Assembly: GCA_041906305.1 (NCBI GenBank)
Contig: JAYRJL010000003.1
Coordinates: 62,001 to 126,000 of the forward strand
Direction: 5' to 3'
DNA from: SHVZ01 sp041906305
GTDB lineage: Bacteria > Pseudomonadota > Alphaproteobacteria > SHVZ01
Length of the DNA: 64,000 bases
This document shows positions 24,874 through 34,017 of this stretch, piece by piece. A program made the translations under genes and the position numbers. Position 1 is the stretch's first letter; each line of letters starts with the position of its first letter. Below the pieces are notes generated by a model. The model was not told the origin of the DNA. It was given only the letters and a program-made list of their open reading frames with translations, and searched no databases.

Positions 24874-25530
24874 CTATTTCCGCGCCTTGTCGGCCGTCCC
24901 GCGCCGGGGCCGACGGACGGCGCGCACCTTGCCGCTCCTGGCGCCGCCGCAGAAGAACCGATCGGCGCCGTCGGATTCGAGGCCGGACACATGGACTCCG
25001 GCAGGCATGTCGAGACGCTCCAGGACCTCGCCCGATTTCGGATCGATCCGCCTCAGGTCGCTGTCGTCGCCCTCCCAGGTGCCGTGCCAGAGTTCGCCGT
25101 CGACCCAGGTGACGCCGGTGACGAAGCGGTCGGAATCGATCGTCCGCAGGATCGATCCGGTCTCTGGATCGACCTGATGGATCCGACGCCCGCGATACTG
25201 CCCGACCCAGAGCGTCCCCTCCGCCCAGGCGAGCCCGGAATTGCCACCTTCAGGGGCCGGGATGGTGGCGAGCACGCGGCCGGTCGCAGGGTCGATCTTC
25301 TGGATGCGGTCCTCGGCGATCTGGAAAAGGTGACGTCCGTCGAACGCGGTCCCCGCATGCGCCGCGACATCGATCGTGCGCACCGTCTTTCCGCTCTTCG
25401 GATCGAGAGCGTTGAGCCTGTCGCCCGAAGCGAACCACACATGGCTGCCGTCGAAGGTGACACCGGCCACCTGTTCGACGTTCGGGAAAGGGCCGTATTC
25501 GCGGATGATCTCTGCAGGCGATGTCTTCAT
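24874..25530 (-). CDS. Beta-propeller protein (glutamine cyclotransferase-like)
   Basis: A 218-residue repeat protein. Repeating blades follow the pattern D-x-G-x-x-(I/V) with LNALDPKSGKTVRTID, IQKIDPATGRVLATI, IHQVDPETGSILRTID and LRRIDPKSGEVLERLD. That pattern resembles YVTN or glutaminyl-peptide cyclotransferase-type propellers. No signal peptide is seen, so a cytoplasmic location is likely. It follows the HTH regulator gene by nine bases on the same strand and probably shares its transcript. Confidence 0.72.
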   Translation of the reverse strand: MKTSPAEIIREYGPFPNVEQVAGVTFDGSHVWFASGDRLNALDPKSGKTVRTIDVAAHAGTAFDGRHLFQIAEDRIQKIDPATGRVLATIPAPEGGNSGLAWAEGTLWVGQYRGRRIHQVDPETGSILRTIDSDRFVTGVTWVDGELWHGTWEGDDSDLRRIDPKSGEVLERLDMPAGVHVSGLESDGADRFFCGGARSGKVRAVRRPRRGTADKARK

Positions 25531-25539
25531 GCCCCGACC

Positions 25540-26760
25540 TTAGTCGCTCGGCAGAGGACCGGGGAGTAACAAGGTTGTCGTGAATCCCGGGAGCGGCGCG
25601 ACCAGCCAGCGGCGCGCCCGCCCGCTGCCCAGCGCGCGCACCCTGCCTTCCTCCGCGAGGGACTCGAGCGCCCGTTGCACGGTCCGCGCACTCGTCCCCA
25701 GCGCGAGAGCCAGGCCGGAGCTGGACCAGGACTCGCCGTCGGCGAGGAGGGCGATCATCGAAGCATGTTCGCCCTCGACCGGAGGCGCCAGAACGACGAC
25801 CTCCTTCGCGCCGCCAGATAGCGCAAACCCCTTTGCGGTTGCGCCCACGCCGGCACCGAGCGCCCGAAGCTCGCGACGAAGCCGACCGATCTCCACGCGC
25901 AGCCGGGCACGATGCGACGTATCGGCTCGCTTCGCGCGGAACGCGCGCTCGACGAGGCCGTCTCTCGACATGTCTCCGGGCCATGCCTCGCCGAGCGCGC
26001 GCGCCAGGGCGAGCAAAATCGGCCGCCGCGCCAGCGACACGACCTGCGTGCCGCTTCGGAGTTCGCGGCGACACGCATCGACGACGAGCCCCCCGCTTCC
26101 CAGAACCGCTTCCACCTCGTCGAGCCGAAGGAGCCGCTCCCCCTCTCGCCCGGTCAGGCGCGCCGCAGGCGCCTTCAAGAGCCGGGACGCGGCTTCGACT
26201 TCCGCCAGCAGCGCCGGTATGCCGGCCCGGCGCGCGGCACGCAGAGCCCGGTCGAGAGCGGTGCGCGCCTGAGACGTACGAAGACGCCTGATCGCGATGC
26301 CGGCGACGACCAGCTCGTAGGCGGCCTTCGAGGCGGGAGGAAAGGGTGCAGGATCGAGGTCCGCAAGCGCCCGCTCCGCGTCGTCGAGCCGCCCGATCAG
26401 GAGAAGGCGGCGGACCTGGAGATGGCGCGCATGCGCCGCGTTCACCCAGTCACCGCGCCCTTCGAGGACCGCCCTCGCCGCCTCCAGTGTCTTCGCCGGC
26501 CAGCCGAGATCGCGCGATACGAGCGCTAGTTCCGCCTCGGCCACGACGCATCTGGCCCGCGCCACCGCCTCTCTCGGGCCGAAGCCGCGGGCCGCGTCCC
26601 TCAAGAGCGCTCTCGCCCGCGCGAAATCGCCGAGCTGCGCCATCGCGATGCCGCGGAGCGCGAGCGCCGGCGGATCCTCGCGAAGGCCGACCCTTTTCAG
26701 GACGCCGAGCAGGTCGCCGGCGGCGAGCGCCCGCGCCGCCGCCGTGATCAGCGCGTCCAT
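25540..26760 (-). CDS. Predicted transcriptional regulator with two winged-helix regions
   Basis: A 406-residue protein. The first ~200 residues are helical repeats of TPR type. A middle region (~225-330) looks like an OmpR-type winged helix: ARRPILLALARALGE, SRDGLVERAF and HRARLRVEIGRLRRELR. The C-terminal ~80 residues contain a MarR/ArsR-like helix-turn-helix (SSSGLALALGTSARTVQRAL). It is divergent from the DUF899 gene across a 110-base region with a palindrome, which suggests it controls that gene and itself. The family is not identified with certainty. Confidence 0.68.
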   Translation of the reverse strand: MDALITAAARALAAGDLLGVLKRVGLREDPPALALRGIAMAQLGDFARARALLRDAARGFGPREAVARARCVVAEAELALVSRDLGWPAKTLEAARAVLEGRGDWVNAAHARHLQVRRLLLIGRLDDAERALADLDPAPFPPASKAAYELVVAGIAIRRLRTSQARTALDRALRAARRAGIPALLAEVEAASRLLKAPAARLTGREGERLLRLDEVEAVLGSGGLVVDACRRELRSGTQVVSLARRPILLALARALGEAWPGDMSRDGLVERAFRAKRADTSHRARLRVEIGRLRRELRALGAGVGATAKGFALSGGAKEVVVLAPPVEGEHASMIALLADGESWSSSGLALALGTSARTVQRALESLAEEGRVRALGSGRARRWLVAPLPGFTTTLLLPGPLPSD

Positions 26761-26822
26761 CGAAATCCCGTCACACTTGTAACTCCCGCACGCCCGCTTC
26801 CCGGCCCTACGTCTATCCCGCG

Positions 26823-26837
26823 ACAGTCACCGACTGT
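26823..26837. promoter_or_regulatory. Palindrome in divergent promoter region, candidate operator
   Basis: ACAGTC-ACC-GACTGT is a perfect 6-bp inverted repeat in the 110 bases between the regulator (start 26760, minus) and the DUF899 gene (start 26871, plus). The position suits an operator for the neighbouring winged-helix protein. Only one copy is seen, so this is tentative. Confidence 0.4.
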
Positions 26838-26870
26838 AGCGAACCGACCAGCCAGGAAGGAACCAAGGCA

Positions 26871-27644
26871 ATGAGCACACAGACCATCGACCGCCTCGCG
26901 CGCCAGCGCGTCGTCTCCCGGGACGAGTGGCTTTCCCAACGCAAGGCGCTGCTGGCGCGGGAGAAGGAGCTGACCCGCCTCGGTGACCAGATCGCCGCCG
27001 AGCGACGCGACCTGCCCTGGGTCCGCGTCGACAAGGCCTACACGTTCGAGGCGCCCGAAGGCCGGCGCACCCTCGCCGAGCTCTTCGACGGCCGCCGCCA
27101 GCTGATGGTCCAGCACTTCATGCTCGCCGATGGCTGGGACGAAGGCTGCCCGAGCTGCTCGTTCATGGCCGACCACACCGACGGCATGACCGTCCACCTG
27201 GCGAACCGCGATGTCGCCTTCGTTGCGGTCTCGCGGGCGTCGCTGGCGGAGATCCAGCGCTTCCGTACCCGTATGGGCTGGAAGTTCCCGTGGGTTTCCT
27301 CGCACGGCACGGACTTCAACCGCGACTTCGGCGTCACCTTCACGCCCGAGGAGGTCGCCAAGGGGAACCTTGTCTACAACTACGGCCCCTGGCCCCTCTC
27401 GTTCGAGGAGTGGCCCGGCGTCAGCGTGTTCTGCAAGGACGACGCCGGCGAGGTCTTCCACACCTACTCCACCTACGGACGCGGGGTGGAGGTGATGATG
27501 GGCACCTACAGGCTGCTCGACCTCACGCCCAAGGGGCGCGGCGAGGGCGGCGGCACGTACACGATGGACTGGGTGCGCCACCATGATCGCTACCAGCCGG
27601 CGCCGCGCGAAAAGACGGCGGCATGCTGCTCGGCGCGCAGTTGA
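26871..27644 (+). CDS. DUF899 family thioredoxin-like protein
   Basis: A 257-residue protein of the DUF899 family, which has a thioredoxin-like fold. Family blocks are clear: RRQLMVQHFMLADGWDEGCPSC with a CPSC pair, FMADHTDG, FPWVSSHGTDFNRDFGV and DEVFHTYSTYGRG-like text near the end. The reaction is unknown. AAGGAAGGAA lies just upstream. It is divergent from a predicted regulator. Confidence 0.88.
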   Translation: MSTQTIDRLARQRVVSRDEWLSQRKALLAREKELTRLGDQIAAERRDLPWVRVDKAYTFEAPEGRRTLAELFDGRRQLMVQHFMLADGWDEGCPSCSFMADHTDGMTVHLANRDVAFVAVSRASLAEIQRFRTRMGWKFPWVSSHGTDFNRDFGVTFTPEEVAKGNLVYNYGPWPLSFEEWPGVSVFCKDDAGEVFHTYSTYGRGVEVMMGTYRLLDLTPKGRGEGGGTYTMDWVRHHDRYQPAPREKTAACCSARS

Positions 27645-27702
27645 AGCGCGGTCAGCCGTGGCCGGTGATGACCGGCCACGGCGTCGCGAACGGAGAGAAG
27701 AC

Positions 27703-27924
27703 ATGAACGAGACCCACGCCACCGGCCTTCTCGCGCTGGCCGCCGCGCCGACCTTCGCCGCCATGGCGCTGGCGACGGCGGCTTTCGATATCGCTTACCC
27801 GGATATGCGCTGCTCGGCCGTGATGCCGGCGGCGACGCCGAGCGGCATGGTCGTGATGTACCTGCTGATGGGCGCGTTCCACCTAGGCCCCTGGCTCAGG
27901 CGGATCGCCGCCGCCCGGGCCTAG
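27703..27924 (+). CDS. Small two-helix membrane protein
   Basis: A 73-residue protein with two hydrophobic segments (GLLALAAAPTFAAMALATAAF and SGMVVMYLLMGAFHLGPWL). The ATG at 27703 follows CGGAGAGAAG, a good ribosome binding site; the same frame is open upstream without a better start. It lies 58 bases after the DUF899 gene and may be co-transcribed. No family recognised. Confidence 0.65.
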   Translation: MNETHATGLLALAAAPTFAAMALATAAFDIAYPDMRCSAVMPAATPSGMVVMYLLMGAFHLGPWLRRIAAARA

Positions 27925-27949
27925 GCGGGAAACGGATGCGGGCCCGTCC

Positions 27950-28651
27950 TCAGACCGAGCGGGTCACGCCCCCGTCGACCTTGATGTTCTGACCGGTGAT
28001 GTAGGCGGCACCGTCGGAAGCCAGGAACGAGATCACCGAGGCGATTTCCTGGCTGGTGCCGTATCGCTTCATCGGAACGCCGGCGCGGCGCTCCTCCGTC
28101 GCCGGAAGGCTGTCGATCCAGCCCGGGAGCACATTGTTCATGCGTATGTTGTCGCTCGCATAGGTGTCTGCGAAGACCTTGGTGAAGGAGGCGAGTCCGG
28201 CGCGGGCGACGGCGGAGGTCGGGAACATCGCGCTCGGCTCGAACACCCAGGCGGTCGAGATGTTGATGATGACGCCCGACTTTTGCTTCTGCATGACCGG
28301 CGTCACCAGCCGCGTCGGGCGTACCGCGCTCAGAAAGTAGACGTCGATCCCCAGGTGCCAGTCCTCGTCGGTGATCTCGAGGATCTGCTTGCGCGGCCCA
28401 TGCCCGGCGCTGTTGACCAGGACGTCGACGCGGCCCCAGCGATCGAGAGCGCCGTCGACCAGCCGCTTGAGGTCGTCGTTCGACTGGTTCGAGCCGGACA
28501 CGCCGAGGCCGCCAAGCTCGGCGGCCAGCGCCTCGCCCTTGCCCGACGACGACAGGATGCCGATGCGATAGCCGTCGGCGGCGAGGCGCCGGGCCGCTGC
28601 CGCGCCCATGCCGCTGCCGCCGGCGGTCACCAATGCGACTTTCCCGGTCAT
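27950..28651 (-). CDS. SDR-like protein lacking the usual catalytic Tyr/Lys
   Basis: A 233-residue Rossmann protein with an SDR cofactor motif (TAGGSGMG) and C-terminal TGQNIKVDGGVTRSV. Where the YxxxK pair should be, it has PTSAVARAGLASF, so both residues appear replaced. Many SDR-like proteins of this form exist with unknown function. The ATG at 28651 was chosen because homology starts there; the frame is open upstream. It follows the ABC transporter ATPase gene on the same strand by 56 bases. Confidence 0.82.
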   Translation of the reverse strand: MTGKVALVTAGGSGMGAAAARRLAADGYRIGILSSSGKGEALAAELGGLGVSGSNQSNDDLKRLVDGALDRWGRVDVLVNSAGHGPRKQILEITDEDWHLGIDVYFLSAVRPTRLVTPVMQKQKSGVIINISTAWVFEPSAMFPTSAVARAGLASFTKVFADTYASDNIRMNNVLPGWIDSLPATEERRAGVPMKRYGTSQEIASVISFLASDGAAYITGQNIKVDGGVTRSV

Positions 28652-28707
28652 TGCAGTCTCCTTCGATTGCGGCGACGTCGAGCCTAGAGGATCGGGAAGG
28701 ATCCGCT

Positions 28708-29484
28708 CTAGGCGAAGGTGATCAGTTCCTTGGCCTTGGCGCGGTCGTAGCCGAGAGACGCGTTGAACAGCTGCATCGTATAGGCGTGGCGCGCCGCGCC
28801 CTTGCGGAGGTCGGACACCGCCATCTCCTCGACGATGCGGCCCGCGTTCATCACCGCCAGCCGGTCGCACATGTGCGCCACCACCGCGAGATTGTGCGTC
28901 ACCAGGATGAAGGTGAGGCCGCGCTCGCGCTTGAGCCGTTGCAGCAGGTTCAGGATCTCGGCCTGCACCGACACGTCGAGCGAGGAGGTCGGCTCGTCCA
29001 GCAGCAGGACCTTGGGCTCCAGGATCAGCGCCCGCGCGATGGCGACACGCTGGCGCTGGCCGCCGGAAAGCTGGTGCGGATAGCGGAAACGGAACGCTGG
29101 GCCGAGACCGACCTCAGCCAGTGCAGTCTCGATCCGACGGTCGACATCCACCATGCCGTGGATCGCCAGCGGCTCGGCCAGCACATGGTCGACGGTATGG
29201 CGCGGATGCAGCGACCCGTAGGGGTCCTGGAACACCATCTGGACCAGCTTGTGGAAGGCCTTGCTGCGCTTGCGGCCGAGCGCCTGGCCGTCGACGCGCA
29301 TGGTGCCGGTCCAGTCGGGGTTCAGGCCGGAAAGAGCCCGCAGCACGGTCGACTTGCCCGAACCGGACTCGCCGACCAGACCGAAGGTTTCCCCGGCGGC
29401 GACGTCGAAATCGATGCCGCGCACCGCGCGGATCGTGGCGGCGCCTTCGCCGAAGGTGACCTCGAGCTTGCGGACCTCGATCAC
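28708..29484 (-). CDS. Peptide-type ABC transporter ATPase (OppF/DppF-like)
   Basis: ATPase subunit of 258 residues energising import by the downstream-encoded permeases. Walker A GESGSGKST, signature LSGGQRQR, Walker B VLLLDEPTSSLD and the switch His in LVTHNL are present. It lacks the long C-terminal oligopeptide extension. The GTG start overlaps the stop of the OppD-like gene by four bases. Confidence 0.92.
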   Translation of the reverse strand: MIEVRKLEVTFGEGAATIRAVRGIDFDVAAGETFGLVGESGSGKSTVLRALSGLNPDWTGTMRVDGQALGRKRSKAFHKLVQMVFQDPYGSLHPRHTVDHVLAEPLAIHGMVDVDRRIETALAEVGLGPAFRFRYPHQLSGGQRQRVAIARALILEPKVLLLDEPTSSLDVSVQAEILNLLQRLKRERGLTFILVTHNLAVVAHMCDRLAVMNAGRIVEEMAVSDLRKGAARHAYTMQLFNASLGYDRAKAKELITFA

Positions 29485-30347
29485 GCGCGGAACTCCCCGT
29501 CGACGACGACCGGTCCGTCGCGCCAGGCCGGATCGCGCGAGAGCACCGGCAGCTCGCCGACCGGATGGTCGATGCGCGGCAGCGAGGCGAGCAGTCCGCG
29601 GGTGTAGGGGTGCCTCGCCTGGCCGAGCTCGGAGGCCCTGCAGGTCTCGACGATGCGGCCCGCATACATGATGACCACGCGGTCACAGAAGCTGGCGACC
29701 AGATTCAGGTCGTGGCTGATGAACATCAATCCCATGCCGCGCCGGGTCACCAGGTCGTCGAGGATCGCCAGCACCTGCATCGACACGGTGACGTCGAGCG
29801 CCGAGGTCGGCTCGTCGGCGATCAGCAGGTCGGGGTCAGGGATCAGCATCATCGCCATCATGATGCGCTGTCCCATGCCGCCGGAGACCTCGTGCGGGTA
29901 GAGGCCGAAGACGCGCTCGGGATCGCGAATCTTGACCGCCGCCAGCATTTCCAGCGTGCGCTCGCGCGCCTGCGCCGATCCGACCTTGTGATGGACCAGG
30001 TAGGCCTCGGCGATCTGGTCGCCGACGGTCATCACCGGGTTCAGCGAGAACTTCGGGTCCTGCATCACCATGGCGATGCGGCGCCCGCGGATCTCGCGCA
30101 TGGCGACCTCGTCGAGCGACTGCAGGTCGACGCCGTCGAACATGATCTTCCGGGCCTTCACCTCGCCCGGCGGGCGGATCAGGCGGAGGACCGAGCGGCC
30201 GGTCATCGTCTTGCCGGATCCGGACTCGCCGACGATGCCGACCTTCTCCTTGCCGATGTCGAAGGAGATGCCGCGCACCGCCTCGACGATGCCCTTCGGC
30301 GTGTGGAAGCGGACCTCGAGGCCCTCGACGGAAAGCAGCTGGCTCAT
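29481..30347 (-). CDS. Peptide-type ABC transporter ATPase (OppD/DppD-like)
   Basis: ATPase subunit of 288 residues. Walker A GESGSGKT, signature SGGMGQR, Walker B LLIADEPTSALD and SHDL are visible. The C-terminal RHPYTRGLLASLPRID motif is typical of the OppD/DppD group. The ATG overlaps the permease stop (ATGA); the open frame upstream is only a shadow. Confidence 0.93.
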   Translation of the reverse strand: MSQLLSVEGLEVRFHTPKGIVEAVRGISFDIGKEKVGIVGESGSGKTMTGRSVLRLIRPPGEVKARKIMFDGVDLQSLDEVAMREIRGRRIAMVMQDPKFSLNPVMTVGDQIAEAYLVHHKVGSAQARERTLEMLAAVKIRDPERVFGLYPHEVSGGMGQRIMMAMMLIPDPDLLIADEPTSALDVTVSMQVLAILDDLVTRRGMGLMFISHDLNLVASFCDRVVIMYAGRIVETCRASELGQARHPYTRGLLASLPRIDHPVGELPVLSRDPAWRDGPVVVDGEFRA

Positions 30348-31240
30348 GAGTTCTTCGGATCGAGTACGTCGCGGAGCCCGTCGCCGAGCAGGTTGAAGCC
30401 CAAGCTGACCGTGAAGATCGCGAGACCGGGAATGGTGGCAACCCACCAGTAGTCGAGCAGGTAGCGCCGCCCGGTCGAGACCATCGCCCCCCATTCGGCG
30501 AGCGGCGGCTGCGCGCCGAGACCGAGGAATCCCAGGCCCGCGGCGGTCAGGATCACGCCGGCCATGTCGAGGGTGACACGGACGATCAGCGAGGAGCTGC
30601 AGAGCGGAATCACGTGGCCCAGCACGATGCGGAAGCCCGACGCGCCCTGGAGCCGCACCGCGGCGATGAAATCGCTCGAACGGATGGTCAGCGTCTCGGC
30701 CCGCGCGATGCGCGCATAGGGCGGCCAGGCGGTCAGCGCGATCGCCAGCACCGCGTTCTCGATGCCCGGGCCGAGGGCGGCGACGAAGGCGAGCGCCAGG
30801 ATCAGCCGGGGGAACGCCAGGAAGATGTCGGTCAGCCGCATCAGCACGACGTCGACCCAGCCGCCGGAATAGCCCGCGACCGTGCCGACCAGCAGGCCGA
30901 CCGGCGCGGCCGTCACCGCGACCAGGACCACGATGTAGAGCGTGACCCGCGCGCCGTAGAGGACACGCGAGAGGATGTCGCGGCCGAACTCGTCGGTGCC
31001 GAACAGGTACTGCGCGCCCGGCGCGATGAAGCGCTGGCCCAGGTCCTGGGCGATCGGCGAATGCGGCGCCAGCAACGGCGCCAGCGCCGCGAAGACGACG
31101 AGCGCCACGACGATCAGGAGGCCGATGACGGTCAGCGGGTTGGAGGCGAGCGTCCGCCAGGAGAGATAGGCCTGGATCGCGCGGGCATGGCCGCGCGAGC
31201 TCGGCGTGTCGGCGGTGAGCCAGGCGCGAAGGCTCGTCAT
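30344..31240 (-). CDS. Peptide-type ABC transporter permease (DppC-like)
   Basis: Inner-membrane permease of 298 residues with an N-terminal membrane segment (VIGLLIVVALVVFAALAPLLAP), FGTDEFGRDILSRVLYGAR and the EAA-like loop near AAVRLQGASGFRIVLGHVIP. This is the DppC/OppC layout. The ATG overlaps the stop of the other permease. The frame is open far upstream, but only as a shadow. Confidence 0.93.
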   Translation of the reverse strand: MTSLRAWLTADTPSSRGHARAIQAYLSWRTLASNPLTVIGLLIVVALVVFAALAPLLAPHSPIAQDLGQRFIAPGAQYLFGTDEFGRDILSRVLYGARVTLYIVVLVAVTAAPVGLLVGTVAGYSGGWVDVVLMRLTDIFLAFPRLILALAFVAALGPGIENAVLAIALTAWPPYARIARAETLTIRSSDFIAAVRLQGASGFRIVLGHVIPLCSSSLIVRVTLDMAGVILTAAGLGFLGLGAQPPLAEWGAMVSTGRRYLLDYWWVATIPGLAIFTVSLGFNLLGDGLRDVLDPKNS

Positions 31241-32295
31241 TTGGCCCTCGGGTCGACCAGGCGGTAGAGCAGGTCGGAAAGCAGGTTGATGCCGATGAAG
31301 ATGGTGCCGACCACCAGGGTCGCGCCCAGAACCGCGTTCATGTCGGCGGCGAGCAGCGAGTTGGTGAGGTAGAGGCCGAGCCCGGGCCAGGCGAAGACCG
31401 TCTCGGTCAGGACCGAGCCTTCGAGCAGGTTGGCGTAGGAGAGCGCGATCACCGTGATCAGCGGCACCATGACGTTGCCGAGCGCATGGCGCCAGATCAC
31501 ACGGCCTTCCGAGAGGCCCTTCACACGGGCGGTGGTCACGTATTCCTGGCGGAGCTGCTCCAGCATGAAGCTGCGCGTCATGCGGCTGATGTAAGCGAGC
31601 GAGAAGTAGCCCAGCACCGCCGCCGGCAGCATCAGGTGGTGGAGCGCGTCGAAAAACACCTCCCACTCGCCCTGGATCGCGGCGTCGACCAGGATCAGGC
31701 CAGTGATGTCGCTGACCACGTCGAGATTGGCGAAGTCGACGCGGCCGGGCGCCGCGGCGATGTCGAGGATGCCGTAGAACAGCAGGAGGCCCATCAGGCC
31801 CAGCCAGAACACCGGCATCGAATAGCCGAAGAGGCCGAGCAGGCGCACGACCTGGTCGGGCCAGCGGCCCTGGTTGACCGCGGCGACCACGCCCATCGGC
31901 ACGCCGAGGGCGACGCCGAAGACGGTGGCGGTGGTGGCGAGCTCGAGGGTCGCCGGGAACACGCGCTTGATGTCGTCGACCACCGTGTTGGCGGTGAGCA
32001 CGGACTTGCCAAGCTCGCCCCTCAGCACCTGGAGCACGTAGTTCAGGAACTGCTCCCAGAGCGGCAGGTGCAGCCCCAGCTCGCGCCGCGCCTGCTCGTA
32101 GGTGTCGTGCGACGCCCGGTCGCCGACCGCCGCGAGCACGGGGTCGACCGGCACCACGCGTCCGATCACGAAGGTGATTAGAAGGAGGCCGAGGAAGGTC
32201 AGCGCCACGGTGCCGACGACCTTGAGCGCCCCCCAAACGTAGCGCGACGGGAAGCGTGAGCTTCCCGCCGCGGCCGTAACGGTCGAGTCAGTCAA
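31237..32295 (-). CDS. Peptide-type ABC transporter permease (DppB-like)
   Basis: Inner-membrane permease of 352 residues with a DppB/OppB layout: an N-terminal helix, then RRELGLHLPLWEQFLNYV, a set of helices, and YVTTARVKGLSEGRVIWRHALGN as the EAA loop that contacts the ATPase. It begins seven bases after the binding-protein stop. Confidence 0.93.
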   Translation of the reverse strand: MTDSTVTAAAGSSRFPSRYVWGALKVVGTVALTFLGLLLITFVIGRVVPVDPVLAAVGDRASHDTYEQARRELGLHLPLWEQFLNYVLQVLRGELGKSVLTANTVVDDIKRVFPATLELATTATVFGVALGVPMGVVAAVNQGRWPDQVVRLLGLFGYSMPVFWLGLMGLLLFYGILDIAAAPGRVDFANLDVVSDITGLILVDAAIQGEWEVFFDALHHLMLPAAVLGYFSLAYISRMTRSFMLEQLRQEYVTTARVKGLSEGRVIWRHALGNVMVPLITVIALSYANLLEGSVLTETVFAWPGLGLYLTNSLLAADMNAVLGATLVVGTIFIGINLLSDLLYRLVDPRAK

Positions 32296-32302
32296 GCGTG
32301 TC

Positions 32303-33898
32303 TTACTTCTTCACGGTCCAGTAGTAGGCGCTCGAGACCGGGCCACCGGTGTGGAAGCCCTGGACGTTCTTGCGCATGCCGCTCTGCACCAGCTGCTGGT
32401 AGATGATGACGAACGGCGAGGTGCGCTGATGCTCGCGCTGGATGTCGCCATACATCTGCGCGCGCTTGCCGTTGTCCTTCTCCATGACCGCGGCGTCGGT
32501 CTGGGCGGTCATCTGCGGGATCGCCCAGGCGTTGCGCCAGGTCAGGTAGCCGGTGCCCTTGGCGTCGTCGGCGTTGTTGGTGGGATTGCGCGCGAAGGTG
32601 TCGGCGTTGGTGTGCGGATCCGGATAGTCCGGGCCCCAGGCGCCGATGTAGAGGTCGTGCGTCCGGGCGCGATACTTGGTCAGCGTCTGCCGGCCGTCGC
32701 CCGGGATGATCTCCATCTTGATGCCGGCGCGGGCGAAGGTCGACTGGATCGACTGGGCCATCTCGGTGGTCGGATAGCCGGTGCGCACATCCATCTGGAT
32801 GTTGAAGCCGTTCGGATACCCGGCCTTGGCCAGCAGGCCCTTCGCCTTCTCAACGTCCAGGCGGTACGGCGCGTCGTCGATCGCGCCGAGGAAGGTGCGC
32901 GGCTCGAACGACTGATGGACGACGGCGCGGCCGCGCAGGATGGTGGCGCGGAGGCCGTCGTAGTCGACCAGGTACTTCATCGCCTCGAGGACCTCGGGCT
33001 TCTGAAGGATCGGGTGCTTCATGTTGGCGCTGAAGTAGGTGATGCGGCCCTTGAGGTCGTCGTCGACCTTCAGGTTCGGATCCTTCTTCACCGCGTCGAT
33101 GTCGTCGGGGCTGAGGTCGCGGGCGATGTCGACGTCGCCCTTGGTCAGCAGCAGGCGCTGCGAGGCGGTCTCGGCGACGTGGCGCACGATGACGCGCTTG
33201 AGCGTCGCGTCGCCCTGCCAGTTGCCGTCGACCTTCTCGAGAGTGTAGCCGTCCGAGGCCTTCCAGTTGACCAGCTTGTACTGGCCGGAGGCGGCGGAGT
33301 GGGTCTTCAGCCAGTCGTAGCCGAAGTCGCCGTCCTTCTGGTTGGCCATCGCCGTCTTCATGTCGACGATCGAGGTGACCGTCGCGGTCATGCAGTTCAG
33401 CACCATCGACGGCGCGAACGCCTTGTCGATGTTCATGGTGACTTCCATCGGGCCGGTGGCGCGGACCTTCTGATCCACCGTCTCCTTGGTCAGGCCGAAC
33501 TGGTTGAGGATGAAGGCCGGGGTCTTGTTGAGCTTGACCGCGCGGGAAAGGGAGAAGACCACGTCGGCGGCCGTCACCGGGTTGCCCGAGTGGAACTTCA
33601 TGCCGTTACGGATCTTGAAGGTGTAGGTGAGGCCGTCGGCCGACACCGACCAGCTCTCCGCCGCGCCCGGGACGTAGCCCTTGTCCAACGCCTTCGGGTC
33701 GATCGAGAGCAGGGTGTCATAGACGTTGTTGGCGACGTCGCCGCCGGAGAACTCGAAGATCTCGGCGGGATCGAGGCTGGTGATGTCATCGATCGTCGCC
33801 GCGATCACCAGCGCATCCCTCGGGGTCGCCGCGAGCGCCGGAACGGCGGTCGAGGCAAGCAACACCGCCGCCAAGGCGGCAGAGATCTTCGTCATCAA
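32303..33898 (-). CDS. Extracellular solute-binding protein, family 5
   Basis: Periplasmic binding protein of 531 residues with a signal peptide ending AVPALAA. The family-5 pattern is clear: LDPAEIFEFSGGDVANNVYDTLL, WSVSADGLTYTFKIRNGMKFHSG and later GAWGPDYPDP. It is the first gene of a five-gene operon (binding protein, two permeases, two ATPases). The substrate is probably a peptide or a similar small compound. GGAGGTTT lies just before the ATG. Confidence 0.94.
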   Translation of the reverse strand: MMTKISAALAAVLLASTAVPALAATPRDALVIAATIDDITSLDPAEIFEFSGGDVANNVYDTLLSIDPKALDKGYVPGAAESWSVSADGLTYTFKIRNGMKFHSGNPVTAADVVFSLSRAVKLNKTPAFILNQFGLTKETVDQKVRATGPMEVTMNIDKAFAPSMVLNCMTATVTSIVDMKTAMANQKDGDFGYDWLKTHSAASGQYKLVNWKASDGYTLEKVDGNWQGDATLKRVIVRHVAETASQRLLLTKGDVDIARDLSPDDIDAVKKDPNLKVDDDLKGRITYFSANMKHPILQKPEVLEAMKYLVDYDGLRATILRGRAVVHQSFEPRTFLGAIDDAPYRLDVEKAKGLLAKAGYPNGFNIQMDVRTGYPTTEMAQSIQSTFARAGIKMEIIPGDGRQTLTKYRARTHDLYIGAWGPDYPDPHTNADTFARNPTNNADDAKGTGYLTWRNAWAIPQMTAQTDAAVMEKDNGKRAQMYGDIQREHQRTSPFVIIYQQLVQSGMRKNVQGFHTGGPVSSAYYWTVKK

Positions 33899-34017
33899 GA
33901 AACCTCCCTGCAGAAAGACAAATGGCGCCCGAAAAGGGTCGCCGATCGGTGATCATCGGCTCGACGGTTCGGGCTTGTCAAGGAACCGCGCGAGTTTCGT
34001 TCTGGAAAATCCTGTCG

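Noticed and set aside
26871..27644. Possible second selenoprotein in the DUF899 gene because of its CPSC pair
   Set aside because: The gene is complete with ordinary stops; no internal in-frame UGA or SECIS-like hairpin near the Cys residues was noticed.
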